Positions 49,651 through 63,686 of a DNA stretch of 64,000 bases are shown in pieces. The translations under genes and the position numbers were made by a program. The stretch is from Panagrolaimus kolymaensis. Its lineage: Eukaryota; Nematoda; Chromadorea; Rhabditida; Panagrolaimidae. Below the pieces are notes generated by a model. The model ran no database searches and was not told the origin of the DNA. It saw nothing but the letters and a program-made list of their open reading frames with translations. Location of the stretch: assembly GCA_028622995.1 (NCBI GenBank), contig JAJQJQ010000088.1, forward strand, positions 62,001 to 126,000. Reading direction: 5' to 3'. Positions within the stretch are counted from its first letter, which is position 1. The number at the start of each line of letters is the position of its first letter.

Positions 49651-51460
49651 CACTGCCAGAATTTACAAGTTTAATTATTATGGACGTTGCTTGCTTCATG
49701 GCAGCTTCATCAAACCAATAAAACGGTTTCAAATTTTTGGAATAAAAAAAAGTGTTAAAACTTTTTTTTCTAAAATTCGATTAAAATAATTTCGATTTTG
49801 GACACTTATAGAATTTATGCGTTTAATTATTATGGACGTTGCTTGCTTCATGGCAGCATCATCAAACCAATAAAATAGTTTCAAATTTTGGAATAAAAAA
49901 AAGTGTTAAAACTTTTTTTTCTGTAATTCGATGAGAATCTTTTATCTTTTAGACACTGCCAGAATTTACAAGTTTAATTATTATGGACGTTGCTTGCTTC
50001 ATGGCAGCTTCATCAAACCAATAAAACGGTTTCAAATTTTTGGAATAAAAAAAAGTGTTAAAACTTTTTTTTCTAAAATTCGATTAAAATAATTTCGATT
50101 TTGGACACTTATAGAATTTATGCGTTTAATTATTATGGACGTTGCTTGCTTCATGGCAGCATCATCAAACCAATAAAATAGTTTCAAATTTTGGAATAAA
50201 AAAAAGTGTTAAAACTTTTTTTTCTGTAATTCGATGAGAATCTTTTATCTTTTAGACACTGCCAGAATTTACAAGTTTAATTATTATGGACGTTGCTTGC
50301 TTCATGGCAGCATCATCAAACCAATAAAAAGGTTTCAAATTTTTGGAATAAAAGTGTTAAAACTTTTTTTTCTAAAATTCGATTAAAATAATTTCGATTT
50401 TGGACACTTATAGAATTTATGCGTTTAATTATTATGGACGTTGCTTGCTTCATGGCAGCATCATCAAACCAATAAAATAGTTTCAAATTTTGGAATAAAA
50501 AAAAGTGTTAAAACTTTTTTTTCTGTAATTCGATGAGAATCTTTTATCTTTTAGACACTGCCAGAATTTACAAGTTTAATTATTATGGACGTTGCTTGCT
50601 TCATGGCAGCTTCATCAAACCAATAAAACGGTTTCAAATTTTTGGAATAAAAAAAAGTGTTAAAACTTTTTTTTCTAAAATTCGATTAAAATAATTTCGA
50701 TTTTGGACACTTATAGAATTTATGCGTTTAATTATTATGGACGTTGCTTGCTTCATGGCAGCATCATCAAACCAATAAAATAGTTTCAAATTTTGGAATA
50801 AAAAAAAGTGTTAAAACTTTTTTTTCTGTAATTCGATGAGAATCTTTTATCTTTTAGACACTGCCAGAATTTACAAGTTTAATTATTATGGACGTTGCTT
50901 GCTTCATGGCAGCTTCATCAAACCAATAAAACGGTTTCAAATTTTTGGAATAAAAAAAAGTGTTAAAACTTTTTTTTCTAAAATTCGATTAAAATAATTT
51001 CGATTTTGGACACTTATAGAATTTATGCGTTTAATTATTATGGACGTTGCTTGCTTCATGGCAGCATCATCAAACCAATAAAATAGTTTCAAATTTTGGA
51101 ATAAAAAAAAGTGTTAAAACTTTTTTTTCTGTAATTCGATGAGAATCTTTTATCTTTTAGACACTGCCAGAATATACAAGTTTAATTATTATGGACGTTG
51201 CTTGCTTCATGGCAGCATCATCAAACCAATAAAAAGGTTTCAAATTTTTGGAATAAAAGTGTTAAAACTTTTTTTTCTAAAATTCGATTAAAATAATTTC
51301 GATTTTGGACACTTATAGAATTTATGCGTTTAATTATTATGGACGTTGCTTGCTTCATGGCAGCATCATCAAACCAATAAAATAGTTTCAAATTTTGGAA
51401 TAAAAAAAAGTGTTAAAACTTTTTTTTCTGTAATTCGATGAGAATCTTTTATCTTTTAGA
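49651..51460 (+). repeat. A-C dimer higher-order repeat, six copies
   Basis: Six dimers alternate one A-headed monomer (CGG or AGG) and one C-headed TAG monomer. Dimer lengths are 303, 303, 299, 303, 303 and 299 bp; the 299-bp ones carry a 4-bp deletion in the A8 arm (50350-50353 and 51255-51258). The C linkers are of the TTCGATT form. One private change, AATATAC, is at about 51172-51178. This is the only place where C is part of a sustained dimer. Confidence 0.85.
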
Positions 51461-53414
51461 CACTGCCAGAATTTACAAGTTTATTTATTATGGACGTTGC
51501 TTGCTTCATGGCAGCTTCATCAAACCAATAAAATAGTTTCAAATTTCGGAATAAAAAAAAGTGTTAAAACTTTTTTTTCTGTAATTCGATGAGAATCTTT
51601 TATCTTTTAGACACTGCCAGAATTTACAAGTTTAATTATTATGGACGTTGCTTGCTTCATGGCAGCATCATCAAACCAATAAAAAGGTTTCAAATTTTTG
51701 GAATAAAAGTGTTAAAACTTTTTTTTCTAAAATTCGATTAAAATAATTTCGATTTTGGACACTTATAGAATTTATGCGTTTAATTATTATGGACGTTGCT
51801 TGCTTCATGGCAGCATCATCAAACCAATAAAATAGTTTCAAATTTCGGAATAAAAAAAAGTGTTAAAACTTTTTTTTCTTTAATTTGATGAAAATCATTT
51901 TTCTTTTGGACACTGCCTCAATTTACAAGTTTAATTATTATGGACGTTGCTTGCTTCATGGCAGCATCATCAAACCAATAAAAAGGTTTCAAATTTTTGG
52001 AATAAAAGTGTTAAAACTTTTTTTTCTAAAATTCGATTAAAATAATTTCGATTTTGGACACTTATAGAATTTATGCGTTTAATTATTATGGACGTTGCTT
52101 GCTTCATGGCAGCATCATCAAACCAATAAAATAGTTTCAAATTTCGGAATAAAAAAAAGTGTTAAAACTTTTTTTTCTGTAATTCGATGAGAATCTTTTA
52201 TCTTTTAGACACTGCCAGAATTTACAAGTTTAATTATTATGGACGTTGCTTGCTTCATGGCAGCATCATCAAACCAATAAAAAGGTTTCAAATTTTTGGA
52301 ATAAAAGTGTTATAACTTTTTTTTCTGTAATTCGATGAGAATCTTTTATCTTTTAGACACTGCCAGAATTTACAAGTTTATTTATTATGGACGTTGCTTG
52401 CTTCATGGCAGCTTCATCAAACCAATAAAATAGTTTCAAATTTCGGAATAAAAAAAAGTGTTAAAACTTTTTTTTCTGTAATTCGATGAGAATCTTTTAT
52501 CTTTTAGACACTGCCAGAATTTACAAGTTTAATTATTATGGACGTTGCTTGCTTCATGGCAGCTTCATCAAACCAATAAAACGGTTTCAAATTTTTGGAA
52601 TAAAAAAAAGTGTTAAAACTTTTTTTTCTAAAATTCGATTAAAATAATTTCGATTTTGGACACTTATAGAAAAATGCGTTTAATTATTATGGACGTTGCT
52701 TGCTTCATGGCAGCTTCGTCAAACCTTTAAAATGATTTCAATTTTTGGAATAAAAAAAAGTGTTAAAACTTTTTTTTCTGTAATTCGATGAGAATCTTTT
52801 ATCTTTTAGACACTGCCAGAATTTACAAGTTTATTTATTATGGACGTTGCTTGCTTCATGGCAGCTTCATCAAACCAATAAAATAGTTTCAAATTTCGGA
52901 ATAAAAAAAAGTGTTAAAACTTTTTTTTCTGTAATTCGATGAGAATCTTTTATCTTTTAGACACTGCCAGAATTTACAAGTTTAATTATTATGGACGTTG
53001 CTTGCTTCATGGCAGCTTCATCAAACCAATAAAATAGTTTCAAATTTCGGAATAAAAAAAAGTGTTAAAACTTTTTTTTCTTTAATTTGATGAAAATCAT
53101 TTTTCTTTTGGACACTGCCTCAATTTACAAGTTTATTTATTATGGACGTTGCTTGCTTCATGGCAGCTTCGTCAAACCTTTAAAATGATTTCAATTTTTG
53201 GAATAAAAAAAAGTGTTATAACTTTTTTTTCTGTAATTCGATGAGAATCTTTTATCTTTTAGACACTGCCAGAATTTACAAGTTTAATTATTATGGACGT
53301 TGCTTGCTTCATGGCAGCTTCGTCAAACCTTTAAAATGATTTCAATTTTTGGAATAAAAAAAAGTGTTAAAACTTTTTTTTCTGTAATTCGATGAGAATC
53401 TTTTATCTTTTAGA
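51461..53414 (+). repeat. Satellite domain 22: A/B/C/D mosaic (13 monomers)
   Basis: This is a mixture of A, C and D monomers with increasing TTTCGG spacers. Three more copies of the 4-bp A-arm deletion occur (51705-51708, 52004-52007, 52303-52306), always with GCA-AGG, so they descend from one event. One C head is shortened to ATAGAAAAATGCG (about 52666-52678) where others have ATAGAATTTATGCG. One B-derived linker joins an AATTATT flank (about 51917-51935). Confidence 0.85.
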
Positions 53415-56400
53415 CACTGCCAGAATTTACAAGTTTATTTATTATGGACGTTGCTTGCTTCATGGCAGCTTCATCAAACCAATAAAATAGTTTCAAATTT
53501 CGGAATAAAAAAAAGTGTTAAAACTTTTTTTTCTGTAATTCGATGAGAATCTTTTATCTTTTAGACACTGCCAGAATTTACAAGTTTATTTATTATGGAC
53601 GTTGCTTGCTTCATGGCAGCTTCATCAAACCAATAAAATAGTTTCAAATTTCGGAATAAAAAAAAGTGTTAAAACTTTTTTTTCTGTAATTCGATGAGAA
53701 TCTTTTATCTTTTAGACACTGCCAGAATTTACAAGTTTATTTATTATGGACGTTGCTTGCTTCATGGCAGCTTCATCAAACCAATAAAATAGTTTCAAAT
53801 TTCGGAATAAAAAAAAGTGTTAAAACTTTTTTTTCTGTAATTCGATGAGAATCTTTTATCTTTTAGACACTGCCAGAATTTACAAGTTTATTTATTATGG
53901 ACGTTGCTTGCTTCATGGCAGCTTCATCAAACCAATAAAATAGTTTCAAATTTCGGAATAAAAAAAAGTGTTAAAACTTTTTTTTCTTTAATTTGATGAA
54001 AATCATTTTTCTTTTGGACACTGCCTCAATTTACAAGTTTATTTATTATGGACGTTGCTTGCTTCATGGCAGCTTCGTCAAACCTTTAAAATGATTTCAA
54101 TTTTTGGAATAAAAAAAAGTGTTATAACTTTTTTTTCTGTAATTCGATGAGAATCTTTTATCTTTTAGACACTGCCAGAATTTACAAGTTTAATTATTAT
54201 GGACGTTGCTTGCTTCATGGCAGCTTCATCAAACCAATAAAACGGTTTCAAATTTTTGGAAAAAAAAAAAGTGTTAAAACTTTTTTTTCTAAAATTCGAT
54301 TAAAATAATTTCGATTTTGGACACTTATAGAATTTATGCGTTTAATTATTATGGACGTTGCTTGCTTCATGGCAGCATCATCAAACCAATAAAATAGTTT
54401 CAAATTTTGGAATAAAAAAAAGTGTTAAAACTTTTTTTTCTGTAATTCGATGAGAATCTTTTATCTTTTAGACACTGCCAGAATTTACAAGTTTAATTAT
54501 TATGGACGTTGCTTGCTTCATGGCAGCTTCGTCAAACCTTTAAAATGATTTCAATTTTTGGAATAAAAAAAAGTGTTAAAACTTTTTTTTCTGTAATTCG
54601 ATGAGAATCTTTTATCTTTTAGACACTGCCAGAATTTACAAGTTTATTTATTATGGACGTTGCTTGCTTCATGGCAGCTTCATCAAACCAATAAAATAGT
54701 TTCAAATTTCGGAATAAAAAAAAGTGTTAAAACTTTTTTTTCTGTAATTCGATGAGAATCTTTTATCTTTTAGACACTGCCAGAATTTACAAGTTTATTT
54801 ATTATGGACGTTGCTTGCTTCATGGCAGCTTCATCAAACCAATAAAATAGTTTCAAATTTCGGAATAAAAAAAAGTGTTAAAACTTTTTTTTCTGTAATT
54901 CGATGAGAATCTTTTATCTTTTAGACACTGCCAGAATTTACAAGTTTATTTATTATGGACGTTGCTTGCTTCATGGCAGCTTCATCAAACCAATAAAATA
55001 GTTTCAAATTTCGGAATAAAAAAAAGTGTTAAAACTTTTTTTTCTGTAATTCGATGAGAATCTTTTATCTTTTAGACACTGCCAGAATTTACAAGTTTAT
55101 TTATTATGGACGTTGCTTGCTTCATGGCAGCTTCATCAAACCAATAAAATAGTTTCAAATTTCGGAATAAAAAAAAGTGTTAAAACTTTTTTTTCTGTAA
55201 TTCGATGAGAATCTTTTATCTTTTAGACACTGCCAGAATTTACAAGTTTATTTATTATGGACGTTGCTTGCTTCATGGCAGCTTCATCAAACCAATAAAA
55301 TAGTTTCAAATTTCGGAATAAAAAAAAGTGTTAAAACTTTTTTTTCTGTAATTCGATGAGAATCTTTTATCTTTTAGACACTGCCAGAATTTACAAGTTT
55401 ATTTATTATGGACGTTGCTTGCTTCATGGCAGCTTCATCAAACCAATAAAATAGTTTCAAATTTCGGAATAAAAAAAAGTGTTAAAACTTTTTTTTCTTT
55501 AATTTGATGAAAATCATTTTTCTTTTGGACACTGCCTCAATTTACAAGTTTATTTATTATGGACGTTGCTTGCTTCATGGCAGCTTCGTCAAACCTTTAA
55601 AATGATTTCAATTTTTGGAATAAAAAAAAGTGTTAAAACTTTTTTTTCTGTAATTCGATGAGAATCTTTTATCTTTTAGACACTGCCAGAATTTACAAGT
55701 TTATTTATTATGGACGTTGCTTGCTTCATGGCAGCTTCATCAAACCAATAAAATAGTTTCAAATTTCGGAATAAAAAAAAGTGTTAAAACTTTTTTTTCT
55801 GTAATTCGATGAGAATCTTTTATCTTTTAGACACTGCCAGAATTTACAAGTTTATTTATTATGGACGTTGCTTGCTTCATGGCAGCTTCATCAAACCAAT
55901 AAAATAGTTTCAAATTTCGGAATAAAAAAAAGTGTTAAAACTTTTTTTTCTGTAATTCGATGAGAATCTTTTATCTTTTAGACACTGCCAGAATTTACAA
56001 GTTTATTTATTATGGACGTTGCTTGCTTCATGGCAGCTTCATCAAACCAATAAAATAGTTTCAAATTTCGGAATAAAAAAAAGTGTTAAAACTTTTTTTT
56101 CTTTAATTTGATGAAAATCATTTTTCTTTTGGACACTGCCTCAATTTACAAGTTTATTTATTATGGACGTTGCTTGCTTCATGGCAGCTTCGTCAAACCT
56201 TTAAAATGATTTCAATTTTTGGAATAAAAAAAAGTGTTAAAACTTTTTTTTCTGTAATTCGATGAGAATCTTTTATCTTTTAGACACTGCCAGAATTTAC
56301 AAGTTTATTTATTATGGACGTTGCTTGCTTCATGGCAGCTTCATCAAACCAATAAAATAGTTTCAAATTTCGGAATAAAAAAAAGTGTTAAAACTTTTTT

Positions 56401-57190
56401 TTCTGTAATTCGATGAGAATCTTTTATCTTTTAGACACTGCCAGAATTTACAAGTTTATTTATTATGGACGTTGCTTGCTTCATGGCAGCTTCGTCAAAC
56501 CTTTAAAATGATTTCAATTTTTGGAATAAAAAAAAGTGTTAAAACTTTTTTTTCTGTAATTCGATGAGAATCTTTTATCTTTTAGACACTGCCAGAATTT
56601 ACAAGTTTAATTATTATGGACGTTGCTTGCTTCATGGCAGCTTCGTCAAACCAATAAAATAGTTTCAAATTTTGGAATAAAAAAAAGTGTTAAAACTTTT
56701 TTTTCTGTAATTCGATGAGAATCTTTTATCTTTTAGACACTGCCAGAATTTACAAGTTTATTTATTATGGACGTTGCTTGCTTCATGGCAGCTTCGTCAA
56801 ACCTTTAAAATGATTTCAATTTTTGGAATAAAAAAAAGTGTTAAAACTTTTTTTTCTGTAATTCGATGAGAATCTTTTATCTTTTAGACACTGCCAGAAT
56901 TTACAAGTTTAATTATTATGGACGTTGCTTGCTTCATGGCAGCATCATCAAACCAATAAAATAGTTTCAAATTTTGGAATAAAAAAAAGTGTTAAAACTT
57001 TTTTTTCTTTAATTTGATGAAAATCATTTTTCTTTTGGACACTGCCTCAATTTACAAGTTTATTTATTATGGACGTTGCTTGCTTCATGGCAGCTTCGTC
57101 AAACCTTTAAAATGATTTCAATTTTTGGAATAAAAAAAAGTGTTAAAACTTTTTTTTCTGTAATTCGATGAGAATCTTTTATCTTTTAGA
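53415..57190 (+). repeat. Satellite domain 23: A-TTTCGG runs separated by B/D monomers (25 monomers)
   Basis: Runs of 151-bp A monomers with TTTATTTATT, GCT, TAG and TTTCGG are broken by single B-headed D monomers. The runs are four copies (53415-54018), six (54624-55529) and three (55681-56133). The D monomers at 55530-55680 and 56134-56284 close the last two runs, giving a variable-length unit of n A plus one D. The region also holds the last C linker of the window (near 54289) and an A10 tract where TA is replaced by AA (about 54260). Confidence 0.87.
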
Positions 57191-58398
57191 CACTGCCAGA
57201 ATTTACAAGTTTAATTATTATAGACGTTGCTTGCTTCATGGCAGCTTCATCAAACCAATAAAATAGTTTCAAATTTCGGAATAAAAAAAAGTGTTAAAAC
57301 TTTTTTTTCTTTAATTTGTTGAAAATCTTTTTTCTTTTGGACACTGCCTCAATTTACAAGTTTATTTATTATAGACGTTGCTTGCTTCATGGCAGCTTCA
57401 TCAAACCAATAAAATAGTTTCAAATTTCGGAATAAAAAAAAGTGTTAAAACTTTTTTTTCTTTAATTTGATGAAAATCATTTTTCTTTTGGACACTGCCT
57501 CAATTTACAAGTTTAATTATTATGGACGTTGCTTGCTTCATGGCAGCTTCGTCAAACCTTTAAAATAGTTTCAAATTTCGGAATAAAAAAAAGTGTTAAA
57601 ACTTTTTTTTCTTTAATTTGTTGAAAATCTTTTTTCTTTTGGACACTGCCTCAATTTACAAGTTTATTTATTATGGACGGTGCTTGCTTCATGGCAGCTT
57701 CATCAAACCAATAAAATAGTTTCAAATTTCGGAATAAAAAAAAGTGTTAAAACTTTTTTTTCTTTAATTTGATGAAATTCATTTTTCTTTTGGACACTGC
57801 CTCAATTTACAAGTTTATTTATTATAGACGTTGCTTGCTTCATGGCAGCTTCGTCAAACCTTTAAAATAGTTTCAAATTTCGGAATAAAAAAAAGTGTTA
57901 AAACTTTTTTTTCTTTAATTTGATGAAATTCATTTTTCTTTTGGACACTGCCTCAATTTACAAGTTTATTTATTATAGACGGTGCTTGCTTCATGGCAGC
58001 TTCATCAAACCAATAAAATAGTTTCAAATTTCGGAATAAAAAAAAGTGTTAAAACTTTTTTTTCTTTAATTTGTTGAAAATCTTTTTTCTTTTGGACACT
58101 GCCTCAATTTACAAGTTTATTTATTATGGACGGTGCTTGCTTCATGGCAGCTTCATTAAACCAATAAAATAGTTTCAAATTTCGGAATAAAAAAATGTGT
58201 TAAAACTTTTTTTTCTTTAATTTGATGAAAATCATTTTTCTTTTGGACACTGCCTCAATTTACAAGTTTATTTATTATGGACGGTGCTTGCTTCATGGCA
58301 GCTTCATCAAACCAATAAAATAGTTTCAAATTTCGGAATAAAAAAAAGTGTTAAAACTTTTTTTTCTTTAATTTGTTGAAAATCTTTTTTCTTTTGGA

Positions 58399-59304
58399 CA
58401 CTGCCTCAATTTACAAGTTTAATTATTATGGACGTTGCTTGCTTCATGGCAGCTTCGTCAAACCTTTAAAATAGTTTCAAATTTCGGAATAAAAAAAAGT
58501 GTTAAAACTTTTTTTTCTTTAATTTGTTGAAAATCTTTTTTCTTTTGGACACTGCCTCAATTTACAAGTTTAATTATTATGGACGTTGCTTGCTTCATGG
58601 CAGCTTCGTCAAACCTTTAAAATAGTTTCAAATTTCGGAATAAAAAAAAGTGTTAAAACTTTTTTTTCTTTAATTTGATGAAAATCATTTTTCTTTTGGA
58701 CACTGCCTCAATTTACAAGTTTATTTATTATAGACGTTGCTTGCTTCATGGCAGCTTCATCAAACCAATAAAATAGTTTCAAATTTCGGAATAAAAAAAA
58801 GTGTTAAAACTTTTTTTTCTTTAATTTGTTGAAAATCTTTTTTCTTTTGGACACTGCCTCAATTTACAAGTTTAATTATTATGGACGTTGCTTGCTTCAT
58901 GGCAGCTTCGTCAAACCTTTAAAATAGTTTCAAATTTCGGAATAAAAAAAAGTGTTAAAACTTTTTTTTCTTTAATTTGTTGAAAATCTTTTTTCTTTTG
59001 GACACTGCCTCAATTTACAAGTTTAATTATTATGGACGTTGCTTGCTTCATGGCAGCTTCGTCAAACCTTTAAAATAGTTTCAAATTTCGGAATAAAAAA
59101 AAGTGTTAAAACTTTTTTTTCTTTAATTTGATGAAAATCATTTTTCTTTTGGACACTGCCTCAATTTACAAGTTTATTTATTATAGACGTTGCTTGCTTC
59201 ATGGCAGCTTCATCAAACCAATAAAATAGTTTCAAATTTCGGAATAAAAAAAAGTGTTAAAACTTTTTTTTCTTTAATTTGATGAAAATCATTTTTCTTT
59301 TGGA
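58399..59304 (+). repeat. 453-bp trimer higher-order repeat, two copies
   Basis: Each unit has two B-prime monomers with an AATTATT flank and CGTCAAACCTTT spacer, then one B monomer with TTTATTTATT, ATAGACG and CATCAAACCAAT. Units start at 58399 and 58852. A similar start near 59.6 kb ends with a GACGGTGC monomer instead, so that one is only related. Confidence 0.75.
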
Positions 59305-61267
59305 CACTGCCTCAATTTACAAGTTTATTTATTATGGACGGTGCTTGCTTCATGGCAGCTTCATCAAACCAATAAAATAGTTTCAAATTTCGGAATAAAA
59401 AAAAGTGTTAAAACTTTTTTTTCTTTAATTTGATGAAAATCATTTTTCTTTTGGACACTGCCTCAATTTACAAGTTTATTTATTATGGACGGTGCTTGCT
59501 TCATGGCAGCTTCATCAAACCAATAAAATAGTTTCAAATTTCGGAATAAAAAAAAGTGTTAAAACTTTTTTTTCTTTAATTTGTTGAAAATCTTTTTTCT
59601 TTTGGACACTGCCTCAATTTACAAGTTTAATTATTATGGACGTTGCTTGCTTCATGGCAGCTTCGTCAAACCTTTAAAATAGTTTCAAATTTCGGAATAA
59701 AAAAAAGTGTTAAAACTTTTTTTTCTTTAATTTGTTGAAAATCTTTTTTCTTTTGGACACTGCCTCAATTTACAAGTTTAATTATTATGGACGTTGCTTG
59801 CTTCATGGCAGCTTCGTCAAACCTTTAAAATAGTTTCAAATTTCGGAATAAAAAAAAGTGTTAAAACTTTTTTTTCTTTAATTTGATGAAAATCATTTTT
59901 CTTTTGGACACTGCCTCAATTTACAAGTTTATTTATTATGGACGGTGCTTGCTTCATGGCAGCTTCATTAAACCAATAAAATAGTTTCAAATTTCGGAAT
60001 AAAAAAAAGTGTTAAAACTTTTTTTTCTTTAATTTGTTGAAAATCTTTTTTCTTTTGGACACTGCCTCAATTTACAAGTTTAATTATTATGGACGTTGCT
60101 TGCTTCATGGCAGCTTCGTCAAACCTTTAAAATAGTTTCAAATTTCGGAATAAAAAAAAGTGTTAAAACTTTTTTTTCTTTAATTTGATGAAAATCATTT
60201 TTCTTTTGGACACTGCCTCAATTTACAAGTTTATTTATTATAGACGTTGCTTGCTTCATGGCAGCTTCATCAAACCAATAAAATAGTTTCAAATTTCGGA
60301 ATAAAAAAAAGTGTTAAAACTTTTTTTTCTTTAATTTGATGAAAATCATTTTTCTTTTGGACACTGCCTCAATTTACAAGTTTATTTATTATAGACGTTG
60401 CTTGCTTCATGGCAGCTTCATCAAACCAATAAAATAGTTTCAAATTTCGGAATAAAAAAAAGTGTTAAAACTTTTTTTTCTTTAATTTGTTGAAAATCTT
60501 TTTTCTTTTGGACACTGCCTCAATTTACAAGTTTATTTATTATAGACGTTGCTTGCTTCATGGCAGCTTCGTCAAACCTTTAAAATAGTTTCAAATTTCG
60601 GAATAAAAAAAAGTGTTAAAACTTTTTTTTCTTTAATTTGATGAAAATCATTTTTCTTTTGGACACTGCCTCAATTTACAAGTTTATTTATTATGGACGG
60701 TGCTTGCTTCATGGCAGCTTCATTAAACCAATAAAATAGTTTCAAATTTCGGAATAAAAAAAAGTGTTAAAACTTTTTTTTCTTTAATTTGTTGAAAATC
60801 TTTTTTCTTTTGGACACTGCCTCAATTTACAAGTTTATTTATTATGGACGGTGCTTGCTTCATGGCAGCTTCATTAAACCAATAAAATAGTTTCAAATTT
60901 CGGAATAAAAAAAAGTGTTAAAACTTTTTTTTCTTTAATTTGTTGAAAATCTTTTTTCTTTTGGACACTGCCTCAATTTACAAGTTTAATTATTATGGAC
61001 GTTGCTTGCTTCATGGCAGCTTCGTCAAACCTTTAAAATAGTTTCAAATTTCGGAATAAAAAAAAGTGTTAAAACTTTTTTTTCTTTAATTTGATGAAAA
61101 TCATTTTTCTTTTGGACACTGCCTCAATTTACAAGTTTATTTATTATAGACGTTGCTTGCTTCATGGCAGCTTCGTCAAACCTTTAAAATAGTTTCAAAT
61201 TTCGGAATAAAAAAAAGTGTTAAAACTTTTTTTTCTTTAATTTGATGAAAATCATTTTTCTTTTGGA

Positions 61268-62174
61268 CACTGCCTCAATTTACAAGTTTATTTATTATAG
61301 ACGTTGCTTGCTTCATGGCAGCTTCATCAAACCAATAAAATAGTTTCAAATTTCGGAATAAAAAAAAGTGTTAAAACTTTTTTTTCTTTAATTTGTTGAA
61401 AATCTTTTTTCTTTTGGACACTGCCTCAATTTACAAGTTTATTTATTATAGACGTTGCTTGCTTCATGGCAGCTTCGTCAAACCTTTAAAATAGTTTCAA
61501 ATTTCGGAATAAAAAAAAGTGTTAAAACTTTTTTTTCTTTAATTTGATGAAAATCATTTTTCTTTTGGACACTGCCTCAATTTACAAGTTTATTTATTAT
61601 AGACGTTGCTTGCTTCATGGCAGCTTCATCAAACCAATAAAATAGTTTCAAATTTCGGAATAAAAAAAAGTGTTAAAACTTTTTTTTCTTTAATTTGATG
61701 AAAATCTTTTTTCTTTTGGACACTGCCTCAATTTACAAGTTTATTTATTATAGACGTTGCTTGCTTCATGGCAGCTTCGTCAAACCTTTAAAATGATTTC
61801 AATTTTTGGAATAAAAAAATGTGTTAAAACTTTTTTTTTCTTTAATTTGTTGAAAATCATTTTTCTTTTGGACACTGCCTCAATTTACAAGTTTATTTAT
61901 TATAGACGTTGCTTGCTTCATGGCAGCTTCATCAAACCAATAAAATAGTTTCAAATTTCGGAATAAAAAAAAGTGTTAAAACTTTTTTTTCTTTAATTTG
62001 ATGAAAATCATTTTTCTTTTGGACACTGCCTCAATTTACAAGTTTATTTATTATAGACGTTGCTTGCTTCATGGCAGCTTCATCAAACCAATAAAATAGT
62101 TTCAAATTTCGGAATAAAAAAAAGTGTTAAAACTTTTTTTTCTTTAATTTGATGAAAATCATTTTTCTTTTGGA
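61268..62174 (+). repeat. Six-monomer segment, copy 1 of a 1,512-bp-spaced duplication
   Basis: It matches 62780-63686 in linker type, core and spacer at the sites compared. It includes one D-spacer monomer with A7T and T9 around the inverted repeat, and the hybrid linker TTGTTGAAAATCATTTTTC that follows it. Both private features are shared, which supports a duplication. Confidence 0.75.
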
Positions 62175-62779
62175 CACTGCCTCAATTTACAAGTTTAATT
62201 ATTATGGACGTTGCTTGCTTCATGGCAGCTTCGTCAAACCTTTAAAATAGTTTCAAATTTCGGAATAAAAAAAAGTGTTAAAACTTTTTTTTCTTTAATT
62301 TGATGAAAATCATTTTTCTTTTGGACACTGCCTCAATTTACAAGTTTAATTATTATGGACGTTGCTTGCTTCATGGCAGCTTCGTCAAACCTTTAAAATG
62401 ATTTCAATTTTTGGAATAAAAAAATGTGTTAAAACTTTTTTTTTCTTTAATTTGTTGAAAATCATTTTTCTTTTGAACACTGCCTCAATTTACAAGTTTA
62501 TTTATTATAGACGTTGCTTGCTTCATGGCAGCTTCATCAAACCAATAAAATAGTTTCAAATTTCGGAATAAAAAAAAGTGTTAAAACTTTTTTTTCTTTA
62601 ATTTGTTGAAAATCTTTTTTCTTTTGGACACTGCCTCAATTTACAAGTTTATTTATTATAGACGTTGCTTGCTTCATGGCAGCTTCGTCAAACCTTTAAA
62701 ATAGTTTCAAATTTCGGAATAAAAAAAAGTGTTAAAACTTTTTTTTCTTTAATTTGATGAAAATCATTTTTCTTTTGGA

Positions 62780-63686
62780 CACTGCCTCAATTTACAAGTT
62801 TATTTATTATAGACGTTGCTTGCTTCATGGCAGCTTCATCAAACCAATAAAATAGTTTCAAATTTCGGAATAAAAAAAAGTGTTAAAACTTTTTTTTCTT
62901 TAATTTGTTGAAAATCTTTTTTCTTTTGGACACTGCCTCAATTTACAAGTTTATTTATTATAGACGTTGCTTGCTTCATGGCAGCTTCGTCAAACCTTTA
63001 AAATAGTTTCAAATTTCGGAATAAAAAAAAGTGTTAAAACTTTTTTTTCTTTAATTTGATGAAAATCATTTTTCTTTTGGACACTGCCTCAATTTACAAG
63101 TTTATTTATTATAGACGTTGCTTGCTTCATGGCAGCTTCATCAAACCAATAAAATAGTTTCAAATTTCGGAATAAAAAAAAGTGTTAAAACTTTTTTTTC
63201 TTTAATTTGATGAAAATCTTTTTTCTTTTGGACACTGCCTCAATTTACAAGTTTATTTATTATAGACGTTGCTTGCTTCATGGCAGCTTCGTCAAACCTT
63301 TAAAATGATTTCAATTTTTGGAATAAAAAAATGTGTTAAAACTTTTTTTTTCTTTAATTTGTTGAAAATCATTTTTCTTTTGGACACTGCCTCAATTTAC
63401 AAGTTTATTTATTATAGACGTTGCTTGCTTCATGGCAGCTTCATCAAACCAATAAAATAGTTTCAAATTTCGGAATAAAAAAAAGTGTTAAAACTTTTTT
63501 TTCTTTAATTTGATGAAAATCATTTTTCTTTTGGACACTGCCTCAATTTACAAGTTTATTTATTATAGACGTTGCTTGCTTCATGGCAGCTTCATCAAAC
63601 CAATAAAATAGTTTCAAATTTCGGAATAAAAAAAAGTGTTAAAACTTTTTTTTCTTTAATTTGATGAAAATCATTTTTCTTTTGGA
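62780..63686 (+). repeat. Six-monomer segment, copy 2 of the 1,512-bp-spaced duplication
   Basis: This is the partner of 61268-62174. A third A7T/T9 monomer lies between the copies (near 62420). It has different neighbours and a private GAACACTGCC head (about 62475), so it belongs to a separate event. Confidence 0.75.
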
